This document shows, piece by piece, positions 41,860-53,710 of a stretch of DNA of 64,000 nucleotides. This DNA is from Arctopsyche grandis (taxonomy: Eukaryota > Arthropoda > Insecta > Trichoptera > Hydropsychidae), in assembly GCF_051622035.1 (NCBI RefSeq), contig NC_135357.1:36315691-36379690 (forward strand), in the 5' to 3' direction. The notes below the pieces were generated by a model, which saw nothing but the letters and a program-made list of their open reading frames with translations, had not been told where the DNA came from and made no database searches. The translations under genes were made by a program, and so were the position numbers. Each line of letters opens with the position of its first letter. The stretch's first letter is position 1.

Positions 41860-42330
41860 ACGTATATGATCACATTTAAATATAGGTGAGCACAAAACGG
41901 TGGGCTAATTCAATTGTGTTGTAATTGAAATGGAATACGGGTGAAGTTTAGTGTGTCAATGTCTCTCTCGCCACGTCGTCTGCGTCCGTGACTTGTCCTC
42001 TTGCCAAATTGGCGCGGTCCGTGTTGCAGTCTGTCACTTGACAATGAGCGTTTAGCTCGGCCCGGCCCGCGTCTTTTTTTTTGTCTCGTCCCATTAAAAC
42101 ATCACAGTCAGATCGATTCAGAGTTTCATTGCATCCTTATATGTGTATCGTGCGATAGTCGTTGAACAGGAAACGTTCCATCAACGCCGAGGTCAATATC
42201 AAAATTTTAAACGTGTTTGATTGGTGTGGGAAAATTGTACGATTCTCTCTGCGGAGCGTTCCACTGGAATGTGAGGACCTCGGAGCAAGTCGGTGTCGAT
42301 CCTCGTTTGTTTATAACTTGAATTGAAACA
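41860..42330. other. Non-repetitive GC-richer stretch, possible promoter or non-coding exon
   Basis: This block is GC-richer and repeat-poor between repeats, with CG-rich segments around 41990-42070 and an initiator-like TCAGATC near 42110. It could hold the 5' non-coding exon of the downstream phosphatase gene. Nothing in the sequence proves this. Confidence 0.25.
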
Positions 42331-42375
42331 GTGCCATCCTTAGCCGATGCCCAAAAGGTTTATTAATTTTGATAA

Positions 42376-43690
42376 CACTGAGCAAAAATCCCATTTTTTC
42401 TTACCGGAGCGGAGACTAATCAATATTTACCAAGTTTGACCCACTAAATTCCAATATGAAAATGATTATTGCTGGCTTCGTCTCGTTTATGAGATACTAC
42501 CTACATATAAACAAGAGCTACCTACCTACATATAAACAATAGAAAAATAAATTTTCCATACATGGCGCTAAATGCTCGTGGCACTATTTTCCAAGAGGAA
42601 AAATTAATAACAAGCAATATATATATACAGGTTTTTCTCGATTCTGCGAACCAAAACTTACATACATACATACAAAGCAGTGGCTTGCAGTGAAATTCTC
42701 TCTTTTTACATACCTCCTTAACGTTTCAATTATTGTCGTACAGCCTTACTTAATGTGCGCCAGCAGGATACAAGAAGAACAGGCTGTTCCCCACGCATAT
42801 TATGTAAGGCTGTACGAAAAAAAGAGAGAGAATTTCACCGCACGCCACGGATACAAAGTCTCTTTCAAAATTTTATATTATATAAGCGTTTAAAAAAACG
42901 AAATTTTTACAGATTTTTTGCTTTTGCAGTCTAACTCAAAATTTAGTATTGCTGTGTTAAAAGTGAGTATCGGAATCGATAGTGGGATGTTTTTTCTATT
43001 GATTGTAATTTTTCATTGCCTTAAAATTCGTATAATTAATTATCTAGCGAATTTCAAAAGTTAAAAATATACTTATTTTTACACATTTTTTCTCGAGCAT
43101 TTATTGGACTGTATTTAACTACGTTTGCAATGGTTGGTTTTCAATTAAATTTTATTTTTTTATTTTATCTGAACGTACTAATTCTGGCGGTAAATAATTT
43201 AAAAGTAAAATATGAAATATCCTAAGTTTCAGTATGCAAACGTGAGCGAGTGAGATGTAGTGATGCGCTCTCCATTATTTATCTCACTCTTTTCATATGC
43301 ATACGGCCTAGTCTTTAGCTCAATTTAAAATCATTTGCCGCGTGAATTAGTGCGCTTAGATAATAAAATATATTGAGATGATAAACGTGTTTAAGTGACA
43401 AATTAGCGAAATATGTTAATAATATTACGGGAAAAAATACGTAAAAGTATATTTTTAACTTTTAAAATTCGCTAGATAATTAATTATACATATTTTAAAG
43501 CAATAAAAAACCACAATCAATAGGAAAAGCATTTGACTATTGATTCCAATACTCATTTTTGTCACAGCAATCCTGGATTTTGAGTTAAACGCTTATATCT
43601 CAAAAATAAAACGTCATATTCGAATTTAATGGGTCAAACTTAGTATAGATTGATTATTTTCCGCTCCGAGAATTCTTTTTGTTGCTCAGT
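42376..43690. mobile_element. Long fold-back element, second copy (TIR CACTGAGCAA)
   Basis: The left end CACTGAGCAAAAA and the right end TTTTTGTTGCTCAGT are inverted. The arms share the CGGAGCGGA, TTTGACCCA and AATTAATTAT segments. It resembles 39010-40476 in both arms and centre (GAGCGAGTGAGATG...GATGCGCTCTCC). Other repeats, including the hAT MITE at 42678-42850, sit in its left arm. Confidence 0.78.
42678..42850. mobile_element. hAT MITE, 173 bp, nested
   Basis: The ends CAGTGGCTTGCAGTGAAATT and, inverted, CCGTGGCGTGCGGTGAAATT are near-identical. A perfect duplication, ATACAAAG, flanks it at 42670-42677 and 42851-42858. The interior is also palindromic (GTACAGCCTTAC / GTAAGGCTGTAC). Confidence 0.9.
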
Positions 43691-44390
43691 ATAATCAGTT
43701 CAAATGGAAATATGAGACTATACAATATTTCAGTCAATCTTTTGAAGTTAAATTTGTAACTCTTGCCAGAACACATTATATAATTTATGTATATGTAATG
43801 CGATATCTTTTAAAATCAGATCAATCACTGAAAAAATACAAATAGTATGAGGCACATTGTTTTGAGATGGTTTCTGGAATTAACGTTTCTACTCATGTTA
43901 TTTGAGGACGTCATTAAATTAAAAAGTATTCAAAACTTCATTTATATCATCAAAGTCTTAAACTGACTGAGATATGTGCGATATATGTAATTGATGCAAT
44001 TTTAATTTGGGCTCGGAATGGACTGGAAAAGCGGTCCAGTTCGTAAAATCTATGACACTATTGCTCCAGGTCACGAAACTCACAGTACAATAGCTATAGA
44101 AGAGCTACATGATTATTATATTATAGCAATACAATGAGCAAAATTTCACCTGCAGCGCATTCTATTTAAGAGAATTGATTTTTATTATTTGGGTTCATAA
44201 ATAAAAGAATAAACATAAAAAATAGTGACTATCGATAAATGTAATTGGATATTTTTTGTATCGGAGGTTTCATGTCTTCCCAACTATAGTCATATTTTCA
44301 GCATTCATCTTCTGCAATCAGCATCTTTAATAGAAAAAGAATGTTTCGACTTCATGACGTCACATTATAAATAAATAAATGGCTTCAATT
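43691..44390. other. Intergenic, nothing recognised
   Basis: AT-rich sequence without clear repeats, RNA or coding capacity. Confidence 0.4.
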
Positions 44391-44391
44391 A

Positions 44392-45122
44392 CACTGTTCG
44401 ACACAAAAAATGGTCCAAAGACGAGATATGACTTTTCTTATAGATCTATGCCCAGTAAACGCGAATCTGGTAATAAAAAGTTTTGATTGGCTCGAGATTC
44501 GGAGATGTGTTCTTTAAATCGCGCGATTTTTCTATATCTTGGTGTTGTTCGGTCGATGTCTCAAAATCTGTCAATTTCCTGTTCAAAATGAATATTGTAA
44601 TCTATAGTCGGGTATTTTATCTTTCATTTTTAGTACTTTTCAGCTTTCAAATCTCTCTAAGTAGTCGTCCAGTTCAAATCTAAAGTCAAAAATACGTATT
44701 TTCACTTGGGATTTTTTCTCATACTGTTAATACTATTTTATATTGAGTATTTTCTATTGAAACATGTTTATTGGGATAGTGTTCTGGCCACACTATTTTT
44801 TGTTTTCGTTTAAAAGGGTTAATTAGAAGTGTGCTGAATTTTAAATCGGTAAAATTGCGAGCTAAAAACTCGCTACTATTATTTACTTGTATTTACACGA
44901 ATCTGAATTGAATTAATAGGGATAATATATTAAATTGTCTTTATACGAGAATTAACAACACCAAGATATAGAAAAATCGCGCGATTTAAAAAACACATAT
45001 CTCCGAATCTCGAGCCAATCAACATTTTTTATTACCAGATTCGTGTTCACTGGGCTATATCTATAAAAAAAAGTCATATCTCGTCACTGAACCAAAAATA
45101 AAGTCGTCATTTGTCGAACAGT
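44392..45122. mobile_element. Fold-back element with about 165-bp arms
   Basis: Ends CACTGTTCGACA and TGTCGAACAGT are inverted. The arms share GACGAGATATGACTTTT, AATCTGGTAATAAAAA, GGCTCGAGATTCGGAGATGT and AAATCGCGCGATTTTTCTAT. The roughly 400-bp centre is unique. No transposase is present. Confidence 0.82.
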
Positions 45123-45546
45123 TTATATGTATTTTGAAAAAAGTCCAATATATGTATCTTGGTATTGTACATGAACTATTACGGAACAGATTTGACCTCA
45201 AACAAAGTGCTAAACCTGATCGTTTAACTTTCAAAAAACGTTTTATTGATTCTAGTCATATCATAATTTGACTTAATTATGACGAGATGGTAACCTCGTC
45301 TTGTCAAGGCTTAAAATATTATTTAAACATGTAATACTCTATAGAATCTATAATGTAATCATTTTTTATGATGCAAACAAAATTTGAAACCGGTACTGTC
45401 ATAATTGTTTAAAGTTTTTGGTTACCATATAGAAAATACTATGAAAATAATTTATCATGCTGTCGGTAATAATGAAAAGCCATTTTGACTTGAGTTATGA
45501 ATACAATTTTGCATAATCAACCAAATGACAAAACTATGGTTTAAAT

Positions 45547-46861
45547 CAGGGCTGTAGAGTCGGATTAAAGCTTACCGACTCTGACTCTGGCTTTATTTTA
45601 TGATTTGACTCTAACTTGAACGATTTTAGTAATATGGACTTTTCTTGCTAACGTATAAAAATAATAGCTATTTTTAAAATATAAAAAACTAAAGGAATTA
45701 AATAAATCACTAAAAATTGACACGTAAGCCATTTAATGAATAATTTCTTATAAATAAAAAGAAGGTACATTTATAGTATACATGTGTGTGAATTTCACAC
45801 ACAAACAAATTGATTTAAATAAAAAAAATTGACCAGAAGACATCAAAATATGTGCAATTCAACGGTTTTATTTATAATGTAATTTAAATTCATGATTTTT
45901 ATGACGAAATTGTTGAATTTCAATTTATTACTTGATTTACTTCAATAAAATTAGAGATTATAGTTTATTTATTTGTACAGGTAAAAACCCATTTAAGTAA
46001 ATCATATAATATGAATCGTATAATATAAATATTAGCAATAAAAGAAAACAATTATAATAGAAAAAGTAGTGAAAAACAATAATATACGGTTTTATCATAT
46101 GATATACTTATATGACAAAAAACATAGAACGTATAAATAAATGATAAAAAAAAATAGTAAAATCATAAAAATGATAGTTGATATTAATTTAAAAAAATAA
46201 TAATAAAAAAAGTTTTTAAAAAACATACCTCTTCTATAATTTGTATATAATATTATTATTTTGAAAAAAATACCAATAATTTTATTTTACTACCGCCATC
46301 TATGTGTAAAACTAAAAACTGGATAAACGTCAGGCACTTTTCAGAAATTCAAATTTCAAACGCGTCTAAAACGATATTTTTTCTCCATCGTAATGGCGGA
46401 GGATACATTTACTTATATTGATGACCAAAATGAGCAATATGGCAAAGTATGAAAACGATCGGATAAGAGGTAAATTTTTTCCTGAATTGTAATCGTAAGT
46501 GAAGCTAAAAGGAGTAATATGTAAAAAAAGGAATCAGAGTTGGTTGATTTTTTATTATTACATACCTCCTTTACGTTTCACTTACGATTACAATTCAGGA
46601 AAAAGTTTGCCTCTTATCTGATCGTTTTCATACTTTGCCATATTACTCATTTTGGTCATCAACATAAGTAAAGGATCCTCCGCAATTATGATGGGGCAAA
46701 AATATCGTGTAAGACGCGTTTTAAATCTGCCCGGCGAGATAGTCGTTGACGTCTATCCACCGTCTGTCTATTAGTTTTAAACATAGATGGCGGTAGTAAA
46801 ATAAAATAATGGTATTTTCATTCAAAATAATAATTTTATTACAGCTGACTTCACAGCCCAG
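45547..46861. mobile_element. hAT element with perfect 8-bp duplication
   Basis: The left end CAGGGCTGTAGAGTCGG and the inverted right end CTGGGCTGTGAAGTCAG form the termini. GTTTAAAT is duplicated at 45539-45546 and 46862-46869. The interior is AT-rich, non-coding, and contains the large palindrome at 46251-46834. Confidence 0.85.
46251..46834. repeat. Large palindrome, arms about 270 bp
   Basis: From TATTATTATTTTGA outward and inward, the left half recurs inverted in the right half. The halves share ACTACCGCCATCTATG, GACCAAAATGAGCAATATGG and AACGATCGGATAAGAGG or close variants, with a centre near 46540. It is nested in the hAT element and is probably an independent fold-back transposon. 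Confidence 0.82.
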
Positions 46862-46869
46862 GTTTAAAT

Positions 46870-47596
46870 ACATATAATATACATTTTTATGTATAATATA
46901 TATGTATTTAGTGTAATGTTGATAAAAAATCAATTTACTTCACAGTCAACAGTTTAATTTTTTACGCACTATCAAATTATATTACTCAAAACAATAATTC
47001 ATACACTAAATGGATTTTCATTATAAGCCAATAATATATGTAATAGCATCGAATATTTAATATGTAAAATACATAATAAAATTTGATTGCCTTTTCTGTT
47101 CACTTCGATCATGTTAAATGCCAAGATATAACAAATACATATTATAAGCCTTTATAATATAATTTGATGCATCTTATGAAGCCTACACATTTAGAACTAT
47201 CATGTTTTTCCCAAACAAGACCAAATTTGTTCACCTCGTAGACTAGCCTATTGCACAACAGCAAAAGATGTACAAAATCAATCGGAATATGTAAATAGAC
47301 GTAGATGGTGAATGTGTATAGTGTGCCATTATATACAATAGTTCTTTGTTTGTTTTTTTTTTTTTTGTTTTATCATGATGCTGTGGAGATGGACGATTCG
47401 TCTTCTTAGTAGTGTCGAGGTATTCGACACACGAGATTTACAATTGTACATGCATGTCGATTATTTACGTATGCACGATATTTCGCATCGTCCGGTGTGT
47501 CCATTCGATCTGATCATGACCCGTCGTCGTTTTCAGGCCTCTCTGGAAGTGCGTCAGGCGGGGAGACGAGCCGTGTCTACCCTCGGCGGCACCGCA
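46870..47596. other. Upstream region of the metallophosphatase gene
   Basis: AT-rich up to about 47370, then denser. A splice-acceptor-like GTTTTCAG precedes 47536, suggesting that the first coding exon begins there as a spliced exon with 61 bp of 5' UTR. Confidence 0.45.
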
Positions 47597-50500
47597 ATGT
47601 CACGGGACACCGTAGTCATCTTGCACTTCAACGATGTCTACAACATCGAGGAGACCACGAGTAAGACGTTGCCAAGTTTTGAATTTGTGCCGCATGTTTG
47701 CGGTGATGTGAATGCTCAAGTTGTTCTATTGCTTTGCAGAAACGGAACCTGTCGGAGGAGCTACCAGATTCGCGACGGCCGTCAAAACCTTCTCCAATCT
47801 CAACCCCCTCGTCTTGTTCAGCGGAGATATATTTTCACCGAGCATGCGTTAGTTTTGTATACTGTGTACTTGATTCGATTTGCACTATTCTTTGTATGTA
47901 TGTAATAGAATTGTAAATTTTTGATTTCAGTTAGTACGTATACTAAAGGTGAACAAATGGTGCCCGTATTGAACGAGATTGGAGTTCACTGTTCCGTGTT
48001 TGGAAACCATGATTTCGGTAATTTTGAGTGTGATCTAATAATGAGTTTGTATGTAGATGTGTAGTATGAATATTTGAGATGTCATTAGGGCTTATTATTG
48101 TCTTCAGTTACGCCTTAACCCTACCTCACCGAAGTGGGGTATGCAAGTGTGGTTTTCAAAGCTATACACCTTATATTTCTTGTATTCCTAGAATGAACTA
48201 CAAACAATTTATTTTAATAGATTTTGTATGATTTAGAAAAGGGGTACATGGTAAAAAAATACATTTATACATTTCTACGTTCCAAAGTATGATTTAAAGG
48301 CGGTAGTGATAAGTCATGTTTTTGACTGTTCGCTTGCATATTCTTGTTTTTCGATGAATCAATGCGAGAGAAAGAAACAGCTATATTTTCGTAAGCTATT
48401 GTTTTTGGCGCGTGGCTATTGAGTCATGCAGTCGCCTGTTGGCCTTACCTACATATGTGCCTTTGCATGTCGATGCTTGTCGTTATTTTCTAAAAATAGT
48501 AATACTAGTTCTTAACCTTGTTGGAGGTACTGAACCCCACCAGTTTCATATGCGCATTCACCGAACCCTTCTTAATTGGAAAAATAAAATATGATTTTTT
48601 TCAAATTCAAAACATATTTGGTTATATATTTTACTGGTGCACAAAATGAACCGTGCATCAACATCGCTGTGTTTAAAGAACAAAACCATTAAACGTGATT
48701 TTCACACAAAAACAAAAACATAATAATGAAGATTTACTGCAAATTAGTGTGGCTTCTGCTGTTGCCTTTCAGAGACCAGTTCAGAAACCTTGGCAAGTGC
48801 CACTCTCCTGTCATTTTCGCAACAAAGTCTGTTCCTTTTCTTCGTTTTTTTATGTCCAGCATCCTCGAAAAGGTTTGCAATCTCCAGAGTAAACGGTATG
48901 AAAATCTCCAGAGCTTTCTTAGCAACAACAGGGTACTTTACCATTTGTTTGACACCAAAACTTTGAGAGCGTTGTTGTTCTGAAGAGTTGCTGTTGAACC
49001 TGGCTTTGCTGAATTTCCGCCGAACCCCTGAGACTGACTCACCGAACCCCTGGGGTTCGATCGAACCCAGGTTAAGAACCACTGGTCTACATATATAATT
49101 TATTTATTTATTTTATTCTAAACAGACCATTGTGGCAAAACAGGAATTCCTAAAGCGCCACAATGGTCAAAAAATATAACACAAAAAAAACAAAATAACA
49201 ATTAAACATAAATTAATACAAAATAACGAAAATAATATACTCATCAATTATACATAAAAAAAAAATACATTTGAACATAAACACATCCATACATAAACAT
49301 AAAAAATAGCATTTAATAATAACAGATAAAGTAAAAATATCAAATAAAAAATATAGCATAAGGAATGCCTTGCACCTACAGCCAGTTTCAATAAATATGT
49401 AAGAAACAACTACAAATACAAAACATCCCTGTAAGGCCCAAATGGAAGAGAGTTAATCAAAATTTCACTCATAAATCACAATCAATCATGAAAACAATGA
49501 TGAGCGCAGACTACCAGATAAATGGGTTAGAGTAATTTCCGACAATTTACACTCACTAAGGTGGAAAATATCACATTCAGTCTCGGCAGCAACGATTTCA
49601 TTAAGAAGTCGAATAGCTCTTGGAATAGGAGCCATTCGAAAAAGAACTGTGCGAGCAGCAGGTACAACCATCAAATGATGATGTCTACCACGCCCATAAT
49701 TATTAGGGACATAAAGTCCCAACTGTTCCAACAACAACGGGCATGACGTATTACCACGTAAGAGCAGGATAACGAAACGAATTAATGAGAAGTTTCTCCG
49801 AAGTTATATATAATACCTTCATAAGTTAAATTGAGTTTAATCCCACAATACGTATGTATGTATACAACCATTTCACAAAATTGATCTTTCAGATCACGGT
49901 CTTGAAGTTTTGTCAAAGTGGGTGTCGATGTGCAACTTTCCATGGCTGATGTCCAACGTCATCGACAACGAGACAGGTCGGCCGCTCGGAGACGGTAAAA
50001 TAACGCACGTTGTGGATTGGGGCGGCCGTCGCATAGGCTTAGTAGGCCTCGTCGAACAGGTTCCTCTAATGTCTTAAACAAGACTACCAAATTTAATTAC
50101 TTATACTAATAATGATTCGTTATCAGGAGTGGTTGGACACATTGGCGACGATCAATCCCGATGAAGTGACTTTTTTGGATTTTGTTGAGGCTGGAACCAA
50201 GCTGGGAGCTCAATTGAAACAAGAGGTAACTAACTAACTAACTAACTAGCCACTTATGTATGTATTTGAAGTGTATAAACACAAATCATTCGTTTCAGGG
50301 TTGCGACTATGTCATCGCTTTGACGCATATGAGGACTCCGAATGATTTGAAGCTTGCCGAGCAGTGTAATGAAGTCGATTTGATTCTCGGAGGACACGAT
50401 CACGTCTATGAAACTCATTTAGTGAGTGTACATATGTATAGTAATCTTGAAAATTTGGCTTTCGGTTGGTTCATATTAAATATTCCGTGTTTCAGGTCAA

Positions 50501-53500
50501 CGGAAAGTATGTTATCAAGAGCGGCGTAGATTTTAGAAACTTCTCGAAAATTTGCCTTAACTTTGATAAAACGAACGCCGTTGACGTGACCATCGAAGAA
50601 ATTAGCGTCACATCGGCTTATGCTGAAGATCCGGTGCTTAAAGAGAAATTGGAACAATACTCAGGTCCGTCCAAAGCTCATTCATTAGAAAATAAAGGGA
50701 ACAATTTAAATGTCCTTTTTATAAAATAGATGTGCATTTAAAAATTTTGTACATTAAAAAAAGTTGTGTGCATTTCTAAATGACGGATACAGATTGCATT
50801 AGAAACATTGCTTTGATCATCGAAAAAAATATTTGCTACTTAAAAAGCGGATGAAATGTGCATTAAAATGGCAGATGAACTGTATCGGCATTGTCGTGAA
50901 TACCAAAATACGAACCGATAACGACGAACGCTTCTCTCTACTGAATTCCTTCTTTTTTTTTACTCTTTGGCTTGCGACCTTCGACACCTACAACCTTGGC
51001 TTCGACTCTACGGCCTGACATCGTCATTCATATTCATACGTAAACAAAAGTAAACACTTTTGACAGTTTACTGCAACGTTGCCACTTTTTGTATCTATTC
51101 TATTCTTTCGAATGATCGTTTCATATTTATTAATGTTCACTTTATAATGCCAAAATATTTTATTCGATGCACAATATGAGATTGTTTAATGCACCGAAAA
51201 TATTGCACAAACATTTTTTTTTACGATTCAAAGTATTTTTCTCTATGTACAGTTAAATCTAAGTTAAACAAAGATGTGACATAACCTCAAATAAATTTTA
51301 TAGCTATGGTCGATGGAAAGATGAACGAAGTCCTCGGAACATTCGCGGTGCCACTCGAAGGCCGTTTTAAAATAATCAGAACCATGGAGACGAATCTTGG
51401 CAATTGGATCTGCGACGTTATACTCGCAGCCACCGGTGCCGATCTCGTAATCATAAACTCCGGAACATTCAGAAGTGATCAAGTAAATACATAGTAACGG
51501 CAGTGTTATTTTATTGAATAACAATACAAATGTTATATAACTGGATTTCATGATATTTTAGGTTCATCCTGCAGGTGAATTTACAATGCGCGATCTTTCC
51601 AATATAATACCAACTCGTAACTCGCTCGTCTTGGTGTCTTGTACCGGAGAGATCATCTTGAAAGCGCTCGAGAATGGCGTTTCTAAGTACCCTAAAATGG
51701 AAGGACGATTTCCACAGGTATTAATCATACTAAAATAGATTCTACATCACCAAATGCCATCTTGTCAACTTGTGTTTGCATTAATTTAGGTCGGTGGTTT
51801 GTCGTTCGCTTTCGATCCGACCAAACCTGAAGGCGAACGCATCGAGCGAATGACTGTGAGAGTTGGAGACGAATACCTTCAACCGAGCCAGACTTACCGC
51901 ACGGCTATCAAACGATACATTCATCAGGGGTGCGACGGATACAACATGTTCCACGACTGTCCTATAATTGTAAGCACACTCACCGTTCGTAGTCAAGTCG
52001 TATCAAGATCTGCTCGGGATGCAATCCATGTATAATTAATTCTGATTGTAGCTGGACGACGATCTGTGCCCAGAGATAGGACTGTGCGTTCAGAACCACT
52101 TCAACGCCATCAACATGAGAACAGGACGGGCTAAACATTCGAAACACAGACAATCTCTTATAACATTGAGTCGAAGGTATGTATTGTCCTCACATTACAT
52201 ACAGTGTTTCAATGACTGTTAGCTCAGTAGTTTATTGTTTGATTACAGGCACAGCCTCGTGAAAATGTTGGATGGCAGCGAATTGGATGGACCGCCACCG
52301 ATGAGAAGAGCTTCATCAATAGACACACCATCTATTACGCCCAGTACCAACTCTCATCATCGGTACTTATAATATACAATAATACTCATAGATTTGTATA
52401 ACCAGTACTACACCATGGCTGCTAAGTAATATTTGAATATAGTTATAACCAGCAGAAGAGACCAGTGGTTAGCATATAATGCTTTGAACAAAGTGGTAAC
52501 AGGTTCAAACTCCACTGGTTTCTGCTGACCACACCTTGAATTTGTGACTCCAGGGCGATTATTTCTGATTTTCATTGAAATGGTTCCAACAAATTGGCAA
52601 CCTTGCGTATTTTCTTACAAATCTCGAGTTTTCAGCAATCTTGAGTTTCGCTAAATAGTATAAAATGCTGCAAATTTATAAATTTGACCACAAATGTCTG
52701 TGTAGATGTTAACCCTTTGAGTGCTGACGTCTTTTCTATTGAAAGCCCGCTGCGCTGAAAATTTCGCCAACATTTCCAACTAGAATTATTTAGAAATGCA
52801 ATAGAAAGCCGGTATAAAATTGTCGCTAATAACGTTTTGTAACGGTGTGTTTAGACTCTCTAATATATCTTGCAACAATATAAAATAAACAAAAGGAGTC
52901 TATTAATGAATGTATTATTCCAAAACTAGTTCCATCTTCTTCGTTGTTGTTAAAATGTAATGCTCACTATCTACATGCTAAGCTACAAACTAAAATACTC
53001 AGCAGTTAGGGATTTCCATCAGGAAATTCTGCTATGGTTATTAATTCAGAAATTCCGGTGTAAACCAGTCTTTATAAACGTTGACAAATGAATGACACGG
53101 ATTACACGACCCGTGTTCAATGCATTTTTTTTTTTCAATTTTACCTGGAATGGCTTAGCGAGTAGTATTCTTGTTTACTTTGTACATGCTCAAAATACAA
53201 CGCCTATCGGCGTTTTTCAAGCCCGTGGACTTGTTGGCAAAACGCCGATCGGCGTTGGTCAGCATTCAAAGGGTTAATCGATGTGTATTTACTGAATTTC
53301 GTAATGAATTGAATTTGTAGTTGCAGCATTTGATGTATTTACTTTGTATAATACATAAAATGTACAAGTTTTTGGCCATAAAAGCACATTGGGATTACCT
53401 ATTAGGCCTTTCTTCTATAAATTAAAAATAAATAAATGGTTTTCTATTTTAATATTCCAGAATGACTCGGCGTGCTTCTCTCGACGACTTGGAGCAAGAG

Positions 53501-53710
53501 TCTTGTCAGCTGACTCCTAAACTGGAGCAGAGGATTGTTATATTAGATTCACCTCAGGTACATAAATTTTCAAAATGGCGGACCTTTTTTTTTTAGATAC
53601 AACCTAGTAATTTGTTTTTTGTATTTAAGAAATTGAACGAGTTGCTTTTGCAAAGAAGCAGATGGGAAGCCGATTCGGTGATAAAGGAAGTCGACGAAAC
53701 GTCACCGTAA
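47597..53710 (+). CDS. 5'-nucleotidase-family metallophosphatase (UshA/CD73-like, cytosolic type)
   Basis: Fourteen exons join in phase: 47597-47660, 47740-47847, 47931-48017, 49893-50059, 50127-50225, 50299-50421, 50496-50664, 51304-51482, 51562-51717, 51790-51969, 52052-52176, 52249-52362, 53461-53557 and 53630-53710; about 582 residues. The N-terminal metallophosphatase domain has ILHFNDVYN (8-16), FSGDIF (48-53), FGNHDF (81-86), ALTHMRTPND (182-191) and GGHDHVYE (206-213). The nucleotidase C-terminal domain has ETNLGNWICD, NSGTFRSDQ and GFDP-like residues. No signal peptide is seen, unlike secreted CD73, so it is probably cytosolic. The substrate is uncertain; some relatives are annotated as sugar-phosphoglycerate phosphatases without insect evidence. 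The start at 47597 fits the family; an in-frame ATG at 47375 exists but precedes an apparent acceptor. Introns 3 and 12 carry transposons. Confidence 0.9.
48503..49084 (-). mobile_element. hAT element remnant in intron 3 of the phosphatase gene
   Basis: The right end GGTTAAGAACCACTG and the weaker left TTCTTAACC match the 246-1040 termini. On the minus strand at 48744-48930 a frame reads KKTKKRNRLCCENDRRVALA, the tail of a ZBED/hAT transposase. The left terminus and target duplication are decayed. Confidence 0.75.
49096..49806 (-). mobile_element. Jockey-like LINE 3' end, second copy
   Basis: The minus-strand coding part (to GSLRSSLFS) is nearly identical to that of 23699-24565 but is cut at 49806. 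It has a longer 3' UTR with a perfect 12-bp stem, GACCATTGTGGC / GCCACAATGGTC (49125-49136 and 49157-49168), then an AAATAAATAAATA-type tail. It lies in intron 3 of the phosphatase gene. Confidence 0.87.
52449..53433 (+). mobile_element. tRNA-derived SINE interrupted by a piggyBac-like MITE
   Basis: The head (ACCAGTGGTTAGCATATAAT, GGTTCAAACTCCAC) and body up to 52712 continue after 53273 with the same SINE sequence (GATGTGTATTTAC...) and the tail. Removing 52713-53277 gives the uninterrupted order seen at 4790-5185. It lies in intron 12 of the phosphatase gene. Confidence 0.88.
52713..53273. mobile_element. piggyBac-like MITE flanked by TTAA
   Basis: TTAA lies at 52709-52712 and 53274-53277. 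The ends CCCTTTGAGTGCTGAC and, inverted, CCCTTTGAATGCTGAC are nearly identical. The 561-bp interior matches 17567-18129 and contains the palindrome AACGCCGATCGGCGTT near its right end. Confidence 0.93.

Noticed and set aside
47375-47596. Upstream in-frame ATG extending the metallophosphatase
   Set aside because: A good acceptor precedes 47536 and the family starts close to the ILHFNDVYN motif, so 47597 was preferred. It is not excluded.
52363-52371. Read-through end of the metallophosphatase at a stop just after exon 12
   Set aside because: A consensus donor is present at 52363 and two further in-phase exons follow. A shorter isoform ending here remains possible.
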